From Blastococcus aggregatus (GTDB lineage Bacteria > Actinomycetota > Actinomycetes > Mycobacteriales > Geodermatophilaceae), in assembly GCF_900221005.1 (NCBI RefSeq), contig NZ_OBQI01000008.1, forward strand, positions 61,477 through 125,476: a DNA stretch of 64,000 nt, given 5' to 3'. The notes below the pieces were generated by a model. The model did not search any database. It saw nothing but the letters and a program-made list of their open reading frames with translations, and was not told the origin of the DNA. Position numbers and translations under genes: made by a program. Every line of letters starts with the position of its first letter. The stretch's first letter is position 1. Shown here in pieces: positions 27,129-35,959 of this stretch.

Positions 27129-28561
27129 GCCGGACCGGCCAGGGTGAAGCGCACGGTCCGGCCGACGACGTCGGCCTGCTCCAGCCGGGCCCGGATGCGG
27201 GTGCCGGGGCGCAGGCCCTCGCCGGTGCAACGGCCACGGATCGCCAGGTCGTCCAGCACCACCGTGCCGCGGCCGTCCTCGGCTTCCACGACGACGGCGG
27301 AGAACGTCTGGCCCTCCCGGCCGTGCAGCAGCCACGCCTCGGTCGCGTCGACCACGGCCCGCTCGACGTCGCGGGTGCGCCGGTCCGAGGCCGCCATGAG
27401 CGCCGGGAGCTCGGGCAGCGCGGCGCGCAGCACGGGATCAGGTTCGGTCCCGGCCGCGAGCGCCAGGCAGACCTCGGTGCCGAACCGGTCGACCAGCCGC
27501 CGCAGCGGGGCGGTCACGTGCGCGTACGGGGCGCCCACCCCGCCGTGCCCGGGCTGCTCGGGCGGCACGCCGTCGAAGGCGGTGTACGCAGCACCCCGCA
27601 ACAGGGTGACCGCCTCCTCGAGGAAGGCGGCGTGCCCGGGGCGGGCGGGGTCCAGCCCGGAGATCACGGCTCCGGGGGCGGCCCCCTCCGGCCAGTCGAC
27701 GCCGAGCGCGGGCGCGAGCACCCGCAGGCTGTCGACGTCCGAGGGGCGGGGCGGCGGGAGGGTGCGGAGCAGGCCGCGGCCTCCGTCCAGCATCAGCGTG
27801 GCGGCGCACCGTCCGGTGAGCAGCGAGATCTGGGCGTTCCAGCCCTCGACCGGCAGGTCGCCGCGGAGCACGAGCGTCCAGCCGCCGTCGGGTGTCGCCT
27901 CGACCGACTGGTCCGGTGTGCCGAGCTCGATGGCTCCGCGCTCGGCGGCCCGGCGCTGGAGCAGCCGGCCGATCACCGGGAGGAGGGCGAGCGGTTCGGG
28001 CAGGGTGCCGGCATCGGCCTGGACCTGCACCGCGGGGTAGTCCAGCTGCGCACGGCTGCGGACCCGGGCCCGGCGCAGGTCCACGCGCAGCGGCTCACCG
28101 TCGGCGTCCAGGTCGATGGTCCAGAGCGCGGCCGCGCGGAGCTCGCCGGGCAGCAGGCTGGCCGCGCCCTCGCTGAGCACCGGCGGGTGCAGCGGCGTCC
28201 GGCGGTCGGGGCTGTAGAGGGTCTGGCCGCGACGGCCGGCCTCGCCGTCCAGCGGCCCGCCGAGAGCGACCACCGCGCCGACGTCGGCGATGGCGTACGT
28301 GACCCGGTAGCCGCCACCCAGCCGGGCGAGGTGGACGGCCTGGTCCAGATCCCGGCTGCCGACCGGGTCGAGCGTGACCAGCGGGAGGTCGGTCGCGTCC
28401 AGCTCGGGCAGCCGCGGCTGCGCCGCCCGCTGCTCCGCCGCCGCGAGCACCGCGGCGGGGAACTCCTCCGGGACGTCGAACTCGGCGCGGATCGCCGCGA
28501 AGTCCGGGCCCGCCGGAGCCGCGGCCGGCCAGCGGGGGACGCGGAGCGGGGCGCGGACCAT
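27125..28561 (-). CDS. RNB-domain (RNase II/R family) ribonuclease
   Basis: The product is 478 aa from an ATG. The RNB catalytic strand is VTLDPVGSRDLDQAVHLARL, with the metal-binding Asp cluster, and YAIADVGAVV follows. RRTPLHPPVLSEGAASLLPG is the conserved substrate loop. The C-terminal ~60 residues (EDGRGTVVLDDLAIRGRCTG) form a short S1/OB-like end. It lacks the N-terminal cold-shock domains of RNase R, a compact form common in actinobacteria. 3'-5' exoribonuclease activity is inferred. A parS-like palindrome lies 24 bp upstream of its start. Confidence 0.9.
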   Translation of the reverse strand: MVRAPLRVPRWPAAAPAGPDFAAIRAEFDVPEEFPAAVLAAAEQRAAQPRLPELDATDLPLVTLDPVGSRDLDQAVHLARLGGGYRVTYAIADVGAVVALGGPLDGEAGRRGQTLYSPDRRTPLHPPVLSEGAASLLPGELRAAALWTIDLDADGEPLRVDLRRARVRSRAQLDYPAVQVQADAGTLPEPLALLPVIGRLLQRRAAERGAIELGTPDQSVEATPDGGWTLVLRGDLPVEGWNAQISLLTGRCAATLMLDGGRGLLRTLPPPRPSDVDSLRVLAPALGVDWPEGAAPGAVISGLDPARPGHAAFLEEAVTLLRGAAYTAFDGVPPEQPGHGGVGAPYAHVTAPLRRLVDRFGTEVCLALAAGTEPDPVLRAALPELPALMAASDRRTRDVERAVVDATEAWLLHGREGQTFSAVVVEAEDGRGTVVLDDLAIRGRCTGEGLRPGTRIRARLEQADVVGRTVRFTLAGPA

Positions 28562-28585
28562 GCGGTCAGCCTGGCAGAACCAGGC

Positions 28586-28599
28586 GTTCCACGTGGAAC
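28586..28599. promoter_or_regulatory. parS-like ParB site (14-bp palindrome)
   Basis: The perfect palindrome GTTCCACGTGGAAC occupies the short gap between the S4 and RNB genes. It differs from the classic parS core GTTTCACGTGAAAC by one symmetric pair. An extended copy occurs at 35307-35322 and a third related one at 55258-55271, which fits the known clustering of parS around oriC. Confidence 0.75.
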
Positions 28600-28600
28600 C

Positions 28601-28816
28601 TCAGCGGACGCGGACGTCCCCGAAGCCCTCGATGGAGACGACGTCACCGGAGTGCAGCTGCCGGCCCCGGCGGTCCTCGGCCTCGCCGTTGACCCGGATG
28701 TCGGTGGTGGCCAGGACGTCCTTCACCTGGGCGCCGGTGGGCACGGCGTCGACCAGCTTGAGCAGCTGGCCCAGCCGGATGGTGTCCTCTCCGGGCCGCA
28801 GGTCGACGGTGCGCAT
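28601..28816 (-). CDS. S4-domain RNA-binding protein (YbcJ-like)
   Basis: The product is 71 aa from an ATG. It is one S4 domain: IRLGQLLKLVDAVPTGAQVK, then IRVNGEAEDRRGRQLHSGD. This matches the size and motifs of the YbcJ/RlbA-type small S4 proteins thought to bind rRNA or tRNA. It is 5 bp from the MOSC gene stop upstream, so both are probably cotranscribed. Confidence 0.9.
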   Translation of the reverse strand: MRTVDLRPGEDTIRLGQLLKLVDAVPTGAQVKDVLATTDIRVNGEAEDRRGRQLHSGDVVSIEGFGDVRVR

Positions 28817-28821
28817 GCCGC

Positions 28822-29547
28822 TCAGTCTGCCGCCGGCTCCAGCACGTCGCCGACCCGGACCCGTCCCGGCCGGGTGACGGCGGCGCGGACGGCGAGCATC
28901 CCGTCCCGCTCGCGGTGGATCGTCTTGAGCACGGAGGTGTCGCGGTCGATGCCGCCGGGCTGCGGGCGCGTGGTCATCACGCACCGGGCGATCGGGGCGC
29001 CGACGCGCAGCTCCACCTCCCCGAGCGCCAGCTCCTGCCCGCGCAGGTCGTCCTCCCCCGCGCCGTCCAGCAGCACGTTGGCGCGGAACCGGCGCCGGTC
29101 CCAGTTCCCCAGGGTGCCGGTGGAGACCAGCGACAGCCGGATCCGCGGGCTGTCGTGGAAGGGACCGGTCGCGCCCTGCCACTGCTGCCACTCGATCGGG
29201 CCGTCCGGCTGCTCGTCGCCGGGGTCCTCGTAGGTCGGCGCGCTGCCGTCGTTCTCGGTCGCGGCGCGCAGCTCGACCCGCTGGCCGAGCCAGTCCGAGA
29301 GCACGGCGTCGTCCGCGGTGACGGTGCCGTCGGGCAGCACGACCTCCACCCCGCCGTCCGGCGTCACCCGTGCGGCCCCGAAGAGCAGCTCCGGCGCCCG
29401 CCGGGCGGTGAGCCCCAGCCCGGTGTCCCGGTCGAACAGCGCCCAGCCGCGGTCGCGCGGGATGCCCAGCGGCCCGACGTGGGCCTCGGTCAGCAGCTCG
29501 CCCTGCAGCGACTTGACCGGGTAGCGCCACAGCTCCAGCACGCGCAT
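28822..29547 (-). CDS. MOSC-domain protein (N-terminal MOSC beta-barrel type)
   Basis: The product is 241 aa from an ATG. The N-terminal MOSC_N signature is LWRYPVKSLQGELL, and the MOSC domain contains the conserved Cys in APIARCVMTTRPQ. The proteins of this group (like mARC/YcbX) bind the molybdenum cofactor through that Cys and reduce N-hydroxylated compounds. It lies 1 bp downstream of the aldose epimerase gene stop and 5 bp from the S4 gene. A second MOSC gene at 56375-57202 is a distant paralogue. Confidence 0.9.
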   Translation of the reverse strand: MRVLELWRYPVKSLQGELLTEAHVGPLGIPRDRGWALFDRDTGLGLTARRAPELLFGAARVTPDGGVEVVLPDGTVTADDAVLSDWLGQRVELRAATENDGSAPTYEDPGDEQPDGPIEWQQWQGATGPFHDSPRIRLSLVSTGTLGNWDRRRFRANVLLDGAGEDDLRGQELALGEVELRVGAPIARCVMTTRPQPGGIDRDTSVLKTIHRERDGMLAVRAAVTRPGRVRVGDVLEPAAD

Positions 29548-29548
29548 C

Positions 29549-30463
29549 TCAGCCCGCCGGGGTCCAGGTGAGCGCCCAGGTGCCGGACCAGCTCTCCCCC
29601 GGCTCCAGGACGACGACGTCGACGCCGTCGGCCAGCGCGTTCGCCGGGCAGCTCATCGGCTCCAGCGCGAGGCTGCGCCGCCGCTGCCCCACCGGGAGGG
29701 TGTCGCCGCTGTAGACCAGCAGCCACGGCCAGGCCTCGTCGACCGCGAGCTCCAGCTCCCCTGCCGCGCCGCGCAGCCGGGCCCGGGCCCAGCCGTCGGC
29801 GTCCCGGTCGAGGTCGGTGAGCGGGGTGTCGAACGCGCGGTTCCCGATCCGGCCGACGGCGCCGTCGAAGGGGCGCCGCTCGCCCGTCGGCAGCCCGCCG
29901 TCGATCAGCAGCTCGGTGCGCCCGGGGAGGTCGAGCTCGGCGTCGGCGATGCCGCCGTCCTCGGTCGCACCGACCGAGAAGTAGGGGTGGAAGCCGGCGC
30001 CGAAGGGCGCGCGGCGGTCGCCGTCGTTGCGGACCCGCAGGGTGACGGTGAGGCGCTCGGGCGTCAGCACGAGATCGGCGGCGGCGGCCAGCCGGAAGGG
30101 GTAGCCCGGTCGTGGCAGGACCGTCGTCCCCACGGTGGCGGTGTCGTCCGTGACCGCCAGCGCCGTCCACGGCTGCCAGGTGACCAGGCCGTGCTGGGCG
30201 ACGGGCGCGGCGGGCGAGACCACGTCGAGCTGGAGCTCCTCGCCCTCCCAGGTCCACCGGCCGTCGCGGATCCGGTTGGGCCAGGGCAGCAGCACCCCGC
30301 CACGGCGGCCGGGGAGGGTGCCGCCGGCGGGGTAGCCGTCGAGCACCTCCCAGCCGCCCACGGCGAGCCGGCGCAGCGCGCCGCCCCGCAGGTCGACGGC
30401 GAGGGAGGCCTCCCCCGCCGTCAGCTGCACCTCGCGCGGTCCGGTCGGCCAGATGTCGGGCAT
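29549..30463 (-). CDS. aldose 1-epimerase family protein
   Basis: The product is 304 aa from an ATG. Visible galactose-mutarotase features are [13 protein letters not shown] (substrate Arg), [10 protein letters not shown] (catalytic His) and [11 protein letters not shown] (second His). The C-terminal [14 protein letters not shown] carries the region of the catalytic Glu. It likely interconverts sugar anomers. First gene of an epimerase-MOSC-S4 set, divergent from the monooxygenase gene across 118 bp. Confidence 0.92.
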   Translation of the reverse strand: MPDIWPTGPREVQLTAGEASLAVDLRGGALRRLAVGGWEVLDGYPAGGTLPGRRGGVLLPWPNRIRDGRWTWEGEELQLDVVSPAAPVAQHGLVTWQPWTALAVTDDTATVGTTVLPRPGYPFRLAAAADLVLTPERLTVTLRVRNDGDRRAPFGAGFHPYFSVGATEDGGIADAELDLPGRTELLIDGGLPTGERRPFDGAVGRIGNRAFDTPLTDLDRDADGWARARLRGAAGELELAVDEAWPWLLVYSGDTLPVGQRRRSLALEPMSCPANALADGVDVVVLEPGESWSGTWALTWTPAG

Positions 30464-30581
30464 GCGGCCAGCTCACCACATCCACGGCGTGCGCCACGAG
30501 TGGTTGGTGACGGCAACCCTGCGCCATGAGAGTGTCATCGGGACTGTGGCGCGCGGCACAGTCGGACGAGGGGAACGCGGG

Positions 30582-32402
30582 ATGACCTCCACACGCGGGC
30601 CGGTGCGCCCGGACGGAACGCCGATCGACACCGATGCGGTCCGCCGCAAGTACCTCGAGGAGCGCGACAAGCGCCTGCGCGCCGACGGCAACGACCAGTA
30701 CCTGCGCCTCACCGGCGAACTGGCCGGCTACCTCGCCGACCCGTACACCCCGCGGGTCGAGCGCGCGCCGAAGACCGACCACGTCACCGTCGCCTTCATC
30801 GGCGGCGGCTTCGCCGGCCTGGTCACCGGCGCGCGGCTCACCGAGGCCGGCGTCACGGGAGTCCGCATCGTGGAGAAGGGCGGCGACTTCGGCGGCACCT
30901 GGTACTGGAACCGCTACCCCGGCGCCCAGTGCGACACGGCCTCGCTGATCTACATGCCGCTCCTCGAGGAGACCGGCCACATGCCGACCGAGAAGTACGC
31001 GCACGCGCCGGAGATCCTCGAGCACTGCCAGCGCATCGGGAAGCACTTCGGCCTCTACGACGACGCGCTGTTCCACACCGAGGTGACCGACCTCGAGTGG
31101 GACGCCGCGGCGTCCCGCTGGATCGTCCGCACCGACCGGGGCGACGAGTTCACCGCACAGTTCCTCGCCATGGGCACCGGTCCGCTGCACGTGCCCAAGC
31201 TGCCCGGCATCCCGGGGATCACCTCGTTCCGCGGGCACAGCTTCCACACCAGCCGGTGGGACTACGACTACACCGGCGGCGACCCCTACGGCGCGCCGCT
31301 GGACGGGCTGGCCGACAAGAAGGTGGCCCTGATCGGCACCGGCGCCACCTCCGTCCAGGCCGTACCGCACCTCGCCGGCGCGTGCGCGGAGCTCTACGTC
31401 TTCCAGCGCACGCCGTCGTCGGTGGACGTCCGCGGCAACGGGCCGCTGGACCCGGAGTGGTTCGCCTCCATCGCCACCCCCGGCTGGCAGCAGCGCTGGC
31501 TGGAGAACTTCACCGCCACGCAGACCGGCGCCGGCACCGGCGAGGACCTCGTCATGGACGGCTGGACCGACCTGGCCCGCCGGATGCAGGCCAGCATCAG
31601 GGCGCTGCCCGCCGACGAGCTGACGCCGGAGCGGATCCAGGCGGCCTTCGACGACGCCGACGTCGAGAAGATGGAGGAGATCCGCGCGCGGGTCGACGCC
31701 GTGGTGGCCGATCCGGCGACCGCCGAGGGGCTCAAGGCCTGGTACCGGCAGCTGTGCAAGCGGCCCTGCTTCCACGACGAGTACCTGGACGCCTACAACC
31801 GGCCGCGCACGCACCTCGTGCACACCGACGGCAAGGGCGTCGAGCGGATCACCGAGACCGCCGTCGTCGCCAACGGGCAGGCCTTCGACGTCGACTGCAT
31901 CATCTACGCCTCGGGCTTCGAGGTCGGCACCGACTACACCCGGCGGGCCGGCTACGACGTGACCGGGCGGGACGGCGTCCGGCTGTCCGAGCGCTGGGCC
32001 GACGGCATGCGCACGCTGCACGGCACGTACGTGCACGGCTTCCCGAACATGTTCCTGGTCCAGCCCACCCAGGGCGCCAACCTGATCAGCAACGTGCCGC
32101 ACAACCTCACCGAGTCGGGGCGCACGATCGCCGCGGTGATCCGGCACGCGCTGGACACGGGCTCGTGCGAGGTCGAGGTCGGCGCCGAGGCCGAGCAGGC
32201 CTGGGTCGACCTGCTGCTCACCCACCCGGGCACGCGCATGGGCGGGCCGGACTGCACCCCGGGCTACTACAACAACGAGGGCCAGGACGCCGGCCCGCGG
32301 GCGAAGCTCAACGTCGGCTACCCGGCCGGCGCGGCCGCCTACTTCACCTACCTGGACGGCTGGCGCTCGTCCGGAGAGTTCGAGGGATTGATGTTCCGGT
32401 GA
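30582..32402 (+). CDS. type I Baeyer-Villiger flavin monooxygenase
   Basis: The product is 606 aa from an ATG with GAGGGG upstream. It has two Rossmann motifs ([12 protein letters not shown] and [11 protein letters not shown]) and the BVMO fingerprint [12 protein letters not shown]. The ~100-residue N-terminal extension fits the larger cyclohexanone/steroid-type BVMOs. [18 protein letters not shown] is the conserved FAD-side segment. These enzymes insert oxygen next to ketones using NADPH and FAD. The stop overlaps the P450 GTG by 4 bp (32399-32402), so both should act on one substrate pathway, probably a cyclic ketone, terpenoid or steroid. Confidence 0.93.
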   Translation: MTSTRGPVRPDGTPIDTDAVRRKYLEERDKRLRADGNDQYLRLTGELAGYLADPYTPRVERAPKTDHVTVAFIGGGFAGLVTGARLTEAGVTGVRIVEKGGDFGGTWYWNRYPGAQCDTASLIYMPLLEETGHMPTEKYAHAPEILEHCQRIGKHFGLYDDALFHTEVTDLEWDAAASRWIVRTDRGDEFTAQFLAMGTGPLHVPKLPGIPGITSFRGHSFHTSRWDYDYTGGDPYGAPLDGLADKKVALIGTGATSVQAVPHLAGACAELYVFQRTPSSVDVRGNGPLDPEWFASIATPGWQQRWLENFTATQTGAGTGEDLVMDGWTDLARRMQASIRALPADELTPERIQAAFDDADVEKMEEIRARVDAVVADPATAEGLKAWYRQLCKRPCFHDEYLDAYNRPRTHLVHTDGKGVERITETAVVANGQAFDVDCIIYASGFEVGTDYTRRAGYDVTGRDGVRLSERWADGMRTLHGTYVHGFPNMFLVQPTQGANLISNVPHNLTESGRTIAAVIRHALDTGSCEVEVGAEAEQAWVDLLLTHPGTRMGGPDCTPGYYNNEGQDAGPRAKLNVGYPAGAAAYFTYLDGWRSSGEFEGLMFR

Positions 32403-33601
32403 CCGACCTCGAGGACCTGGTCCGCAGCATCGACGTCGCCGACCCCTATCCGGTGTGGCAGTCGCTGCTCGACCGCGGGCCGCTGATCGCTCCCGACGGC
32501 TCCTTCGCGCTGCTGACCGCGCACGACCACTGCGACGCCGTCCTGCGCTCACCCCTGGTCAGCGTGGACCGGAACAACTCCACCTCGTGGCGGGAGATCG
32601 CCGCCACGCTGCCGCCCGAGGAGCTCGCCCGCCAGGAACGGCAGCGCAGCTTCCTCTTCCTCGACCCGCCGGACCACACCCGGCTGCGCCGGCTGGTCAG
32701 CAAGGCGTTCACGCCGCGGACCGTCGCCGAGCTGACGCCGTTCGTGGAGCAGCTCGCCGAGGACCTGCTCGCCGCCGCGACCGCCGATGGCCGGCTGGAG
32801 GTGGTCAGCGCGCTGGCCTATCCGCTGCCGGTCACCGTGATCAGCCGGATGCTCGGCGTCCCCGAGGCCGACCACGTGCGGTTCTCCGGCTGGTCGGACG
32901 TGCTGGCCAAGAGCCTCGACGACGGGCCGCTGACCGAGGACCCCGAGGTCGCGCGGCAGCGGCGGCACGCCAGCGACGAGTTCCGCGCGTACTTCACCGC
33001 GCTGTGCGCCGAGCGCCGGGCCGACCCGCGGGACGACCTGCTCAGCGCGCTGGTGCAGATCGAGCACGAGGGCGACCGGCTCACCACCGACGAGCTGCTC
33101 AACACCGCCCAGCTGCTGCTGGTCGCCGGGCACGAGACGACGGTGAACCTGATCGCGAACGGCACGCTCGCGCTGCTCCGGGACGACGAGCTGCGCGCGC
33201 AGGTCGCCGCGGACGACGCCTGCGCCACCGGGTTCGTCGAGGAGGTGCTCCGGCTCGACCCGCCGGTGCAGATGACCGCCCGCATCGCCCGCGAGGACCT
33301 GCCGGTGCCCGGCGGCGTCGTCCGCGCCGGCGGCCGGGTCGTGCTCCTGGTCGCCGCTGCCGGGCGGGATCCGGAGCAGCACCCCGACCCGCTGCGGATG
33401 GACCCGACGCGGACCAGCGCTCACCTCGCGTTCGGCATCGGCCACCACTACTGCCTCGGGGCGCCGCTGGCCCGGCTCGAGGGCCGGGTGGCGCTCCAGG
33501 CGCTGGCCCGGCGGCTCGCCGGCGCCCGGCTGGGCGAGCTGACCTACAAGCCCAACCGCATCCTGCGCGGCCCGGCCCGCATCGAGGTCCTGCTCCCCTG
33601 A
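32399..33601 (+). CDS. cytochrome P450
   Basis: The product is 400 aa from a GTG, the size of soluble bacterial P450s. The I-helix is [13 protein letters not shown], the K-helix ExxR is EEVLR, and the heme loop is [17 protein letters not shown] with the Cys ligand. The B-helix region [20 protein letters not shown] is typical of the CYP107/CYP125-like class. No ferredoxin gene is adjacent, so electron partners must be elsewhere. Start fixed by the GTGA overlap with the BVMO. Confidence 0.95.
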   Translation: MTDLEDLVRSIDVADPYPVWQSLLDRGPLIAPDGSFALLTAHDHCDAVLRSPLVSVDRNNSTSWREIAATLPPEELARQERQRSFLFLDPPDHTRLRRLVSKAFTPRTVAELTPFVEQLAEDLLAAATADGRLEVVSALAYPLPVTVISRMLGVPEADHVRFSGWSDVLAKSLDDGPLTEDPEVARQRRHASDEFRAYFTALCAERRADPRDDLLSALVQIEHEGDRLTTDELLNTAQLLLVAGHETTVNLIANGTLALLRDDELRAQVAADDACATGFVEEVLRLDPPVQMTARIAREDLPVPGGVVRAGGRVVLLVAAAGRDPEQHPDPLRMDPTRTSAHLAFGIGHHYCLGAPLARLEGRVALQALARRLAGARLGELTYKPNRILRGPARIEVLLP

Positions 33602-33605
33602 CTCG

Positions 33606-34064
33606 TCAGGGGAGGGTGCGCTCGAAGAACAGCGAGTGGGTGGCCCGCGGATCGCCGGCGTAGCCGCCGAAGGCCGTGATCGGGCGGTACCCGCCGGACT
33701 CGTACAGCGCCACCGCCGCGGTCTGCAGCGGCCCGGTCTCCAGGCGGAGTGTCGTCCAGCCACGGCTGCGCGCGGCATCCTCCAGGCCGGTCAGCACCAG
33801 GCGGCTGATTCCACGCCGGCGCGCGGCCGGGACGACGTACATCCGCTTGACCTCGGCCACGCCGTCGCCCAGGGCGCGCAGGGCGCCGCAGCCCAGCGGC
33901 GTGCCGTCGTCCGCCAGGGCGACCAGCACGACCGAGATGTCGGCTGCCGACGGTGGACGTCCGGGCTCGGTCTCCGCGCCGTAGAGGTCGCGGATCTCTT
34001 CCTGCTGGTCGTCGGCGAGGCGCTGGACGACGGCGTCGTCCCAGGCCCGCTCCTCGATGCGCAC
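33606..34064 (-). CDS. GNAT family N-acetyltransferase
   Basis: The product is 152 aa from a GTG with GGAAGGA upstream. The GNAT core is VAEVKRMYVVPAARRRGISR (acetyl-CoA binding loop RRRGIS) followed by LRLETGPLQTAAVALYESGG. Ends four bases from the P450 stop, convergent. Substrate unknown. The frame is open through the neighbouring dehydrogenase antisense; that part is rejected. Confidence 0.88.
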   Translation of the reverse strand: MRIEERAWDDAVVQRLADDQQEEIRDLYGAETEPGRPPSAADISVVLVALADDGTPLGCGALRALGDGVAEVKRMYVVPAARRRGISRLVLTGLEDAARSRGWTTLRLETGPLQTAAVALYESGGYRPITAFGGYAGDPRATHSLFFERTLP

Positions 34065-34136
34065 CCGCCCATCCTTCCCAGCAGCCCGGGCCGGTCCCGC
34101 GGGTACCGTCCGGGCACGCCGTCCTGGAGGAGAACC

Positions 34137-35300
34137 GTGCCCGTCGACCGCGAGCTGCCCACCCGCGAGGCCGAGGACCTGCTCGCCCTCACCCGCGACA
34201 TCGCCGACGCCGAACTGGCCCCGAAGGCGGCCGCGTTCGAGCGCGAGGAGCGGTTCCCCCGCGAGGTGTTCCGGCTGCTGGGCGACGCCGGCCTCATGGG
34301 CCTGCCGTTCGGCGAGGACGTCGGCGGCGGGGGCCAGCCCTACGAGGTCTACCTGCAGGTCGTCGAAGAGCTCGCCGCCCGGTGGGCCAGCGTGGCGCTG
34401 GGCGTCAGCGTGCACACGCTCTCCTGCTTCCCGATCGACCGGTTCGGCACCGAGGCGCAGCGCCGCGACCTGCTGCCGGTCATGGTGGGCGGGCACCTGC
34501 TGGGCGCCTACTGCCTGTCGGAGGCGCACGCCGGCTCCGACGCCGCGGCGCTGCGGGCCAGCGCCCGTGCCGACGGGGACGGCTGGCTGGCCACGGGCGA
34601 GAAGGCCTGGGTCACCCACGGCGGGCAGGCCGACTTCTACTCGACGTTCCTGCGCACGCCGGACGACGGCGAGAAGGGCATCTCCTGCTTCCACCTGACC
34701 CCGGACCTGCCCGGCTTCAGCGCCGCCCCTCCGGAGCAGAAGATGGGGCTGACCGGCTCCACGACCGCGGCCATCCGCCTCGACGACGTCCCCGTGACCG
34801 CCGACCGGCTCGTGGGCGAGCGCGGCCGCGGCATGGGCATCGCGCTCGCGGCGCTGGACTCCGGCCGGCTGGGCATCAGCGCCGTCGCCGTCGGGCTGGC
34901 GCAGTCCGCGCTCGATCTCGCCGTCGGCTACGCGGTCGAGCGGGAGGCCTTCGGCCGGCCGATCGCCCAGCACCAGGGCGTGTCCTTCCTGCTGGCCGAC
35001 ATGGCCGCCGCCGTGGAGTCCGCGCGGGCCACCTACCTGGTCGCCGCCCGCCGCAAGGACGCCGGCAAGCCCTACTCGCGCCAGGCCAGCATCGCGAAGC
35101 TGATCGCCACGGACGCCGCGATGAAGGTGACGACCGACGCCGTCCAGGTGCTGGGCGGGGCCGGCTACACCCGCGACCACCCGGCCGAGCGCTACATGCG
35201 CGAGGCGAAGGTCATGCAGATCTTCGAGGGCACCAACCAGATCCAGCGGATGGTCATCGGCCGGCACCTCACGAACGCGGTCGTGCCTCCGGCCGGCTGA
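34137..35300 (+). CDS. acyl-CoA dehydrogenase
   Basis: The product is 387 aa from a GTG with GGAGGAG upstream. Motifs: YCLSEAHAGSDAAAL (ACAD signature 1, FAD/substrate), REAFGRPIAQHQGVSF, QVLGGAGYTRDHPAERYMRE, and the catalytic Glu in MQIFEGTNQIQR. It is a short-chain/branched type by these features. Likely catabolic beta-oxidation, together with the acetoacetyl-CoA synthetase and thiolase nearby. Divergent from the GNAT gene (72-bp gap). Confidence 0.94.
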   Translation: MPVDRELPTREAEDLLALTRDIADAELAPKAAAFEREERFPREVFRLLGDAGLMGLPFGEDVGGGGQPYEVYLQVVEELAARWASVALGVSVHTLSCFPIDRFGTEAQRRDLLPVMVGGHLLGAYCLSEAHAGSDAAALRASARADGDGWLATGEKAWVTHGGQADFYSTFLRTPDDGEKGISCFHLTPDLPGFSAAPPEQKMGLTGSTTAAIRLDDVPVTADRLVGERGRGMGIALAALDSGRLGISAVAVGLAQSALDLAVGYAVEREAFGRPIAQHQGVSFLLADMAAAVESARATYLVAARRKDAGKPYSRQASIAKLIATDAAMKVTTDAVQVLGGAGYTRDHPAERYMREAKVMQIFEGTNQIQRMVIGRHLTNAVVPPAG

Positions 35301-35306
35301 GCCGCC

Positions 35307-35322
35307 GGTTCCACGTGGAACC
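35307..35322. promoter_or_regulatory. parS-like ParB site (16-bp palindrome)
   Basis: GGTTCCACGTGGAACC is a perfect 16-bp palindrome in the gap between the acyl-CoA dehydrogenase and DUF1707 genes. It contains the same 14-bp core as the site at 28586-28599. Confidence 0.78.
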
Positions 35323-35392
35323 CACCGATGGGTGGACGACGACGCGCGGCCGCGGGCCGATACTGGAGCCCACCGCCACCTGGGAGTGCTCG

Positions 35393-35863
35393 ATGCCCGA
35401 ACCGCACCTGCGCGCCGCCGACGCGGACCGCTCCGCCGTCGCCTCCGTGCTCGGCGAGCACATGGCCGCGGGCCGCCTCACCGTCGCCGAGTACGAGGAG
35501 CGGCTGACCCGCGCCTACGCCGCCAAGACGTACGGCGAGCTCGCCGAGCTGACCACCGACCTGCCCGGCGGCGTGACGCCCGCCGTGCGCAGCAGCGGCG
35601 CACCCGCCCGACGCGAGGACCGGCCCGCCCGGTGGGGCGGCGACTGGGGCAAGGCCGACGCCTGGGCGTGGCGCTCGTGGGCGACCACCGCGGCGATCGT
35701 GATCAGCATCTGGGCGATCACCTCGCTGGCCAGCTGGGAGTTCCTCTACTTCTGGCCGATCTGGGTGCTCGGCCCGTGGGGCGTCGTCCTGTTCATCCAG
35801 TCGTTCGGCGACGACGACGAGGACGACGACGGCCCCGGGCCGCAGGCGCTGCCCGGGCGCTGA
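35393..35863 (+). CDS. DUF1707 (SHOCT-like) membrane protein
   Basis: The product is 156 aa from an ATG. Residues 6-58 are a DUF1707 domain (LRAADADRSAVASVLGEHMA, then GRLTVAEYEERLTRAYAAKT). Two Trp-rich transmembrane segments follow (WATTAAIVISIWAITSLAS; FLYFWPIWVLGPWGVVLFIQ) and the end is an acidic run. DUF1707 proteins are common small actinobacterial membrane proteins of unknown function. Confidence 0.88.
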   Translation: MPEPHLRAADADRSAVASVLGEHMAAGRLTVAEYEERLTRAYAAKTYGELAELTTDLPGGVTPAVRSSGAPARREDRPARWGGDWGKADAWAWRSWATTAAIVISIWAITSLASWEFLYFWPIWVLGPWGVVLFIQSFGDDDEDDDGPGPQALPGR

Positions 35864-35959
35864 CGTCCCCCGGGGCGCAGGAACCGCCCGTGCCATGCTG
35901 CGAGGAGCGGACCGGCGCGGCCGGCCCACCCCCGCTCCCCGCCATCGCAGGAGGCACGC

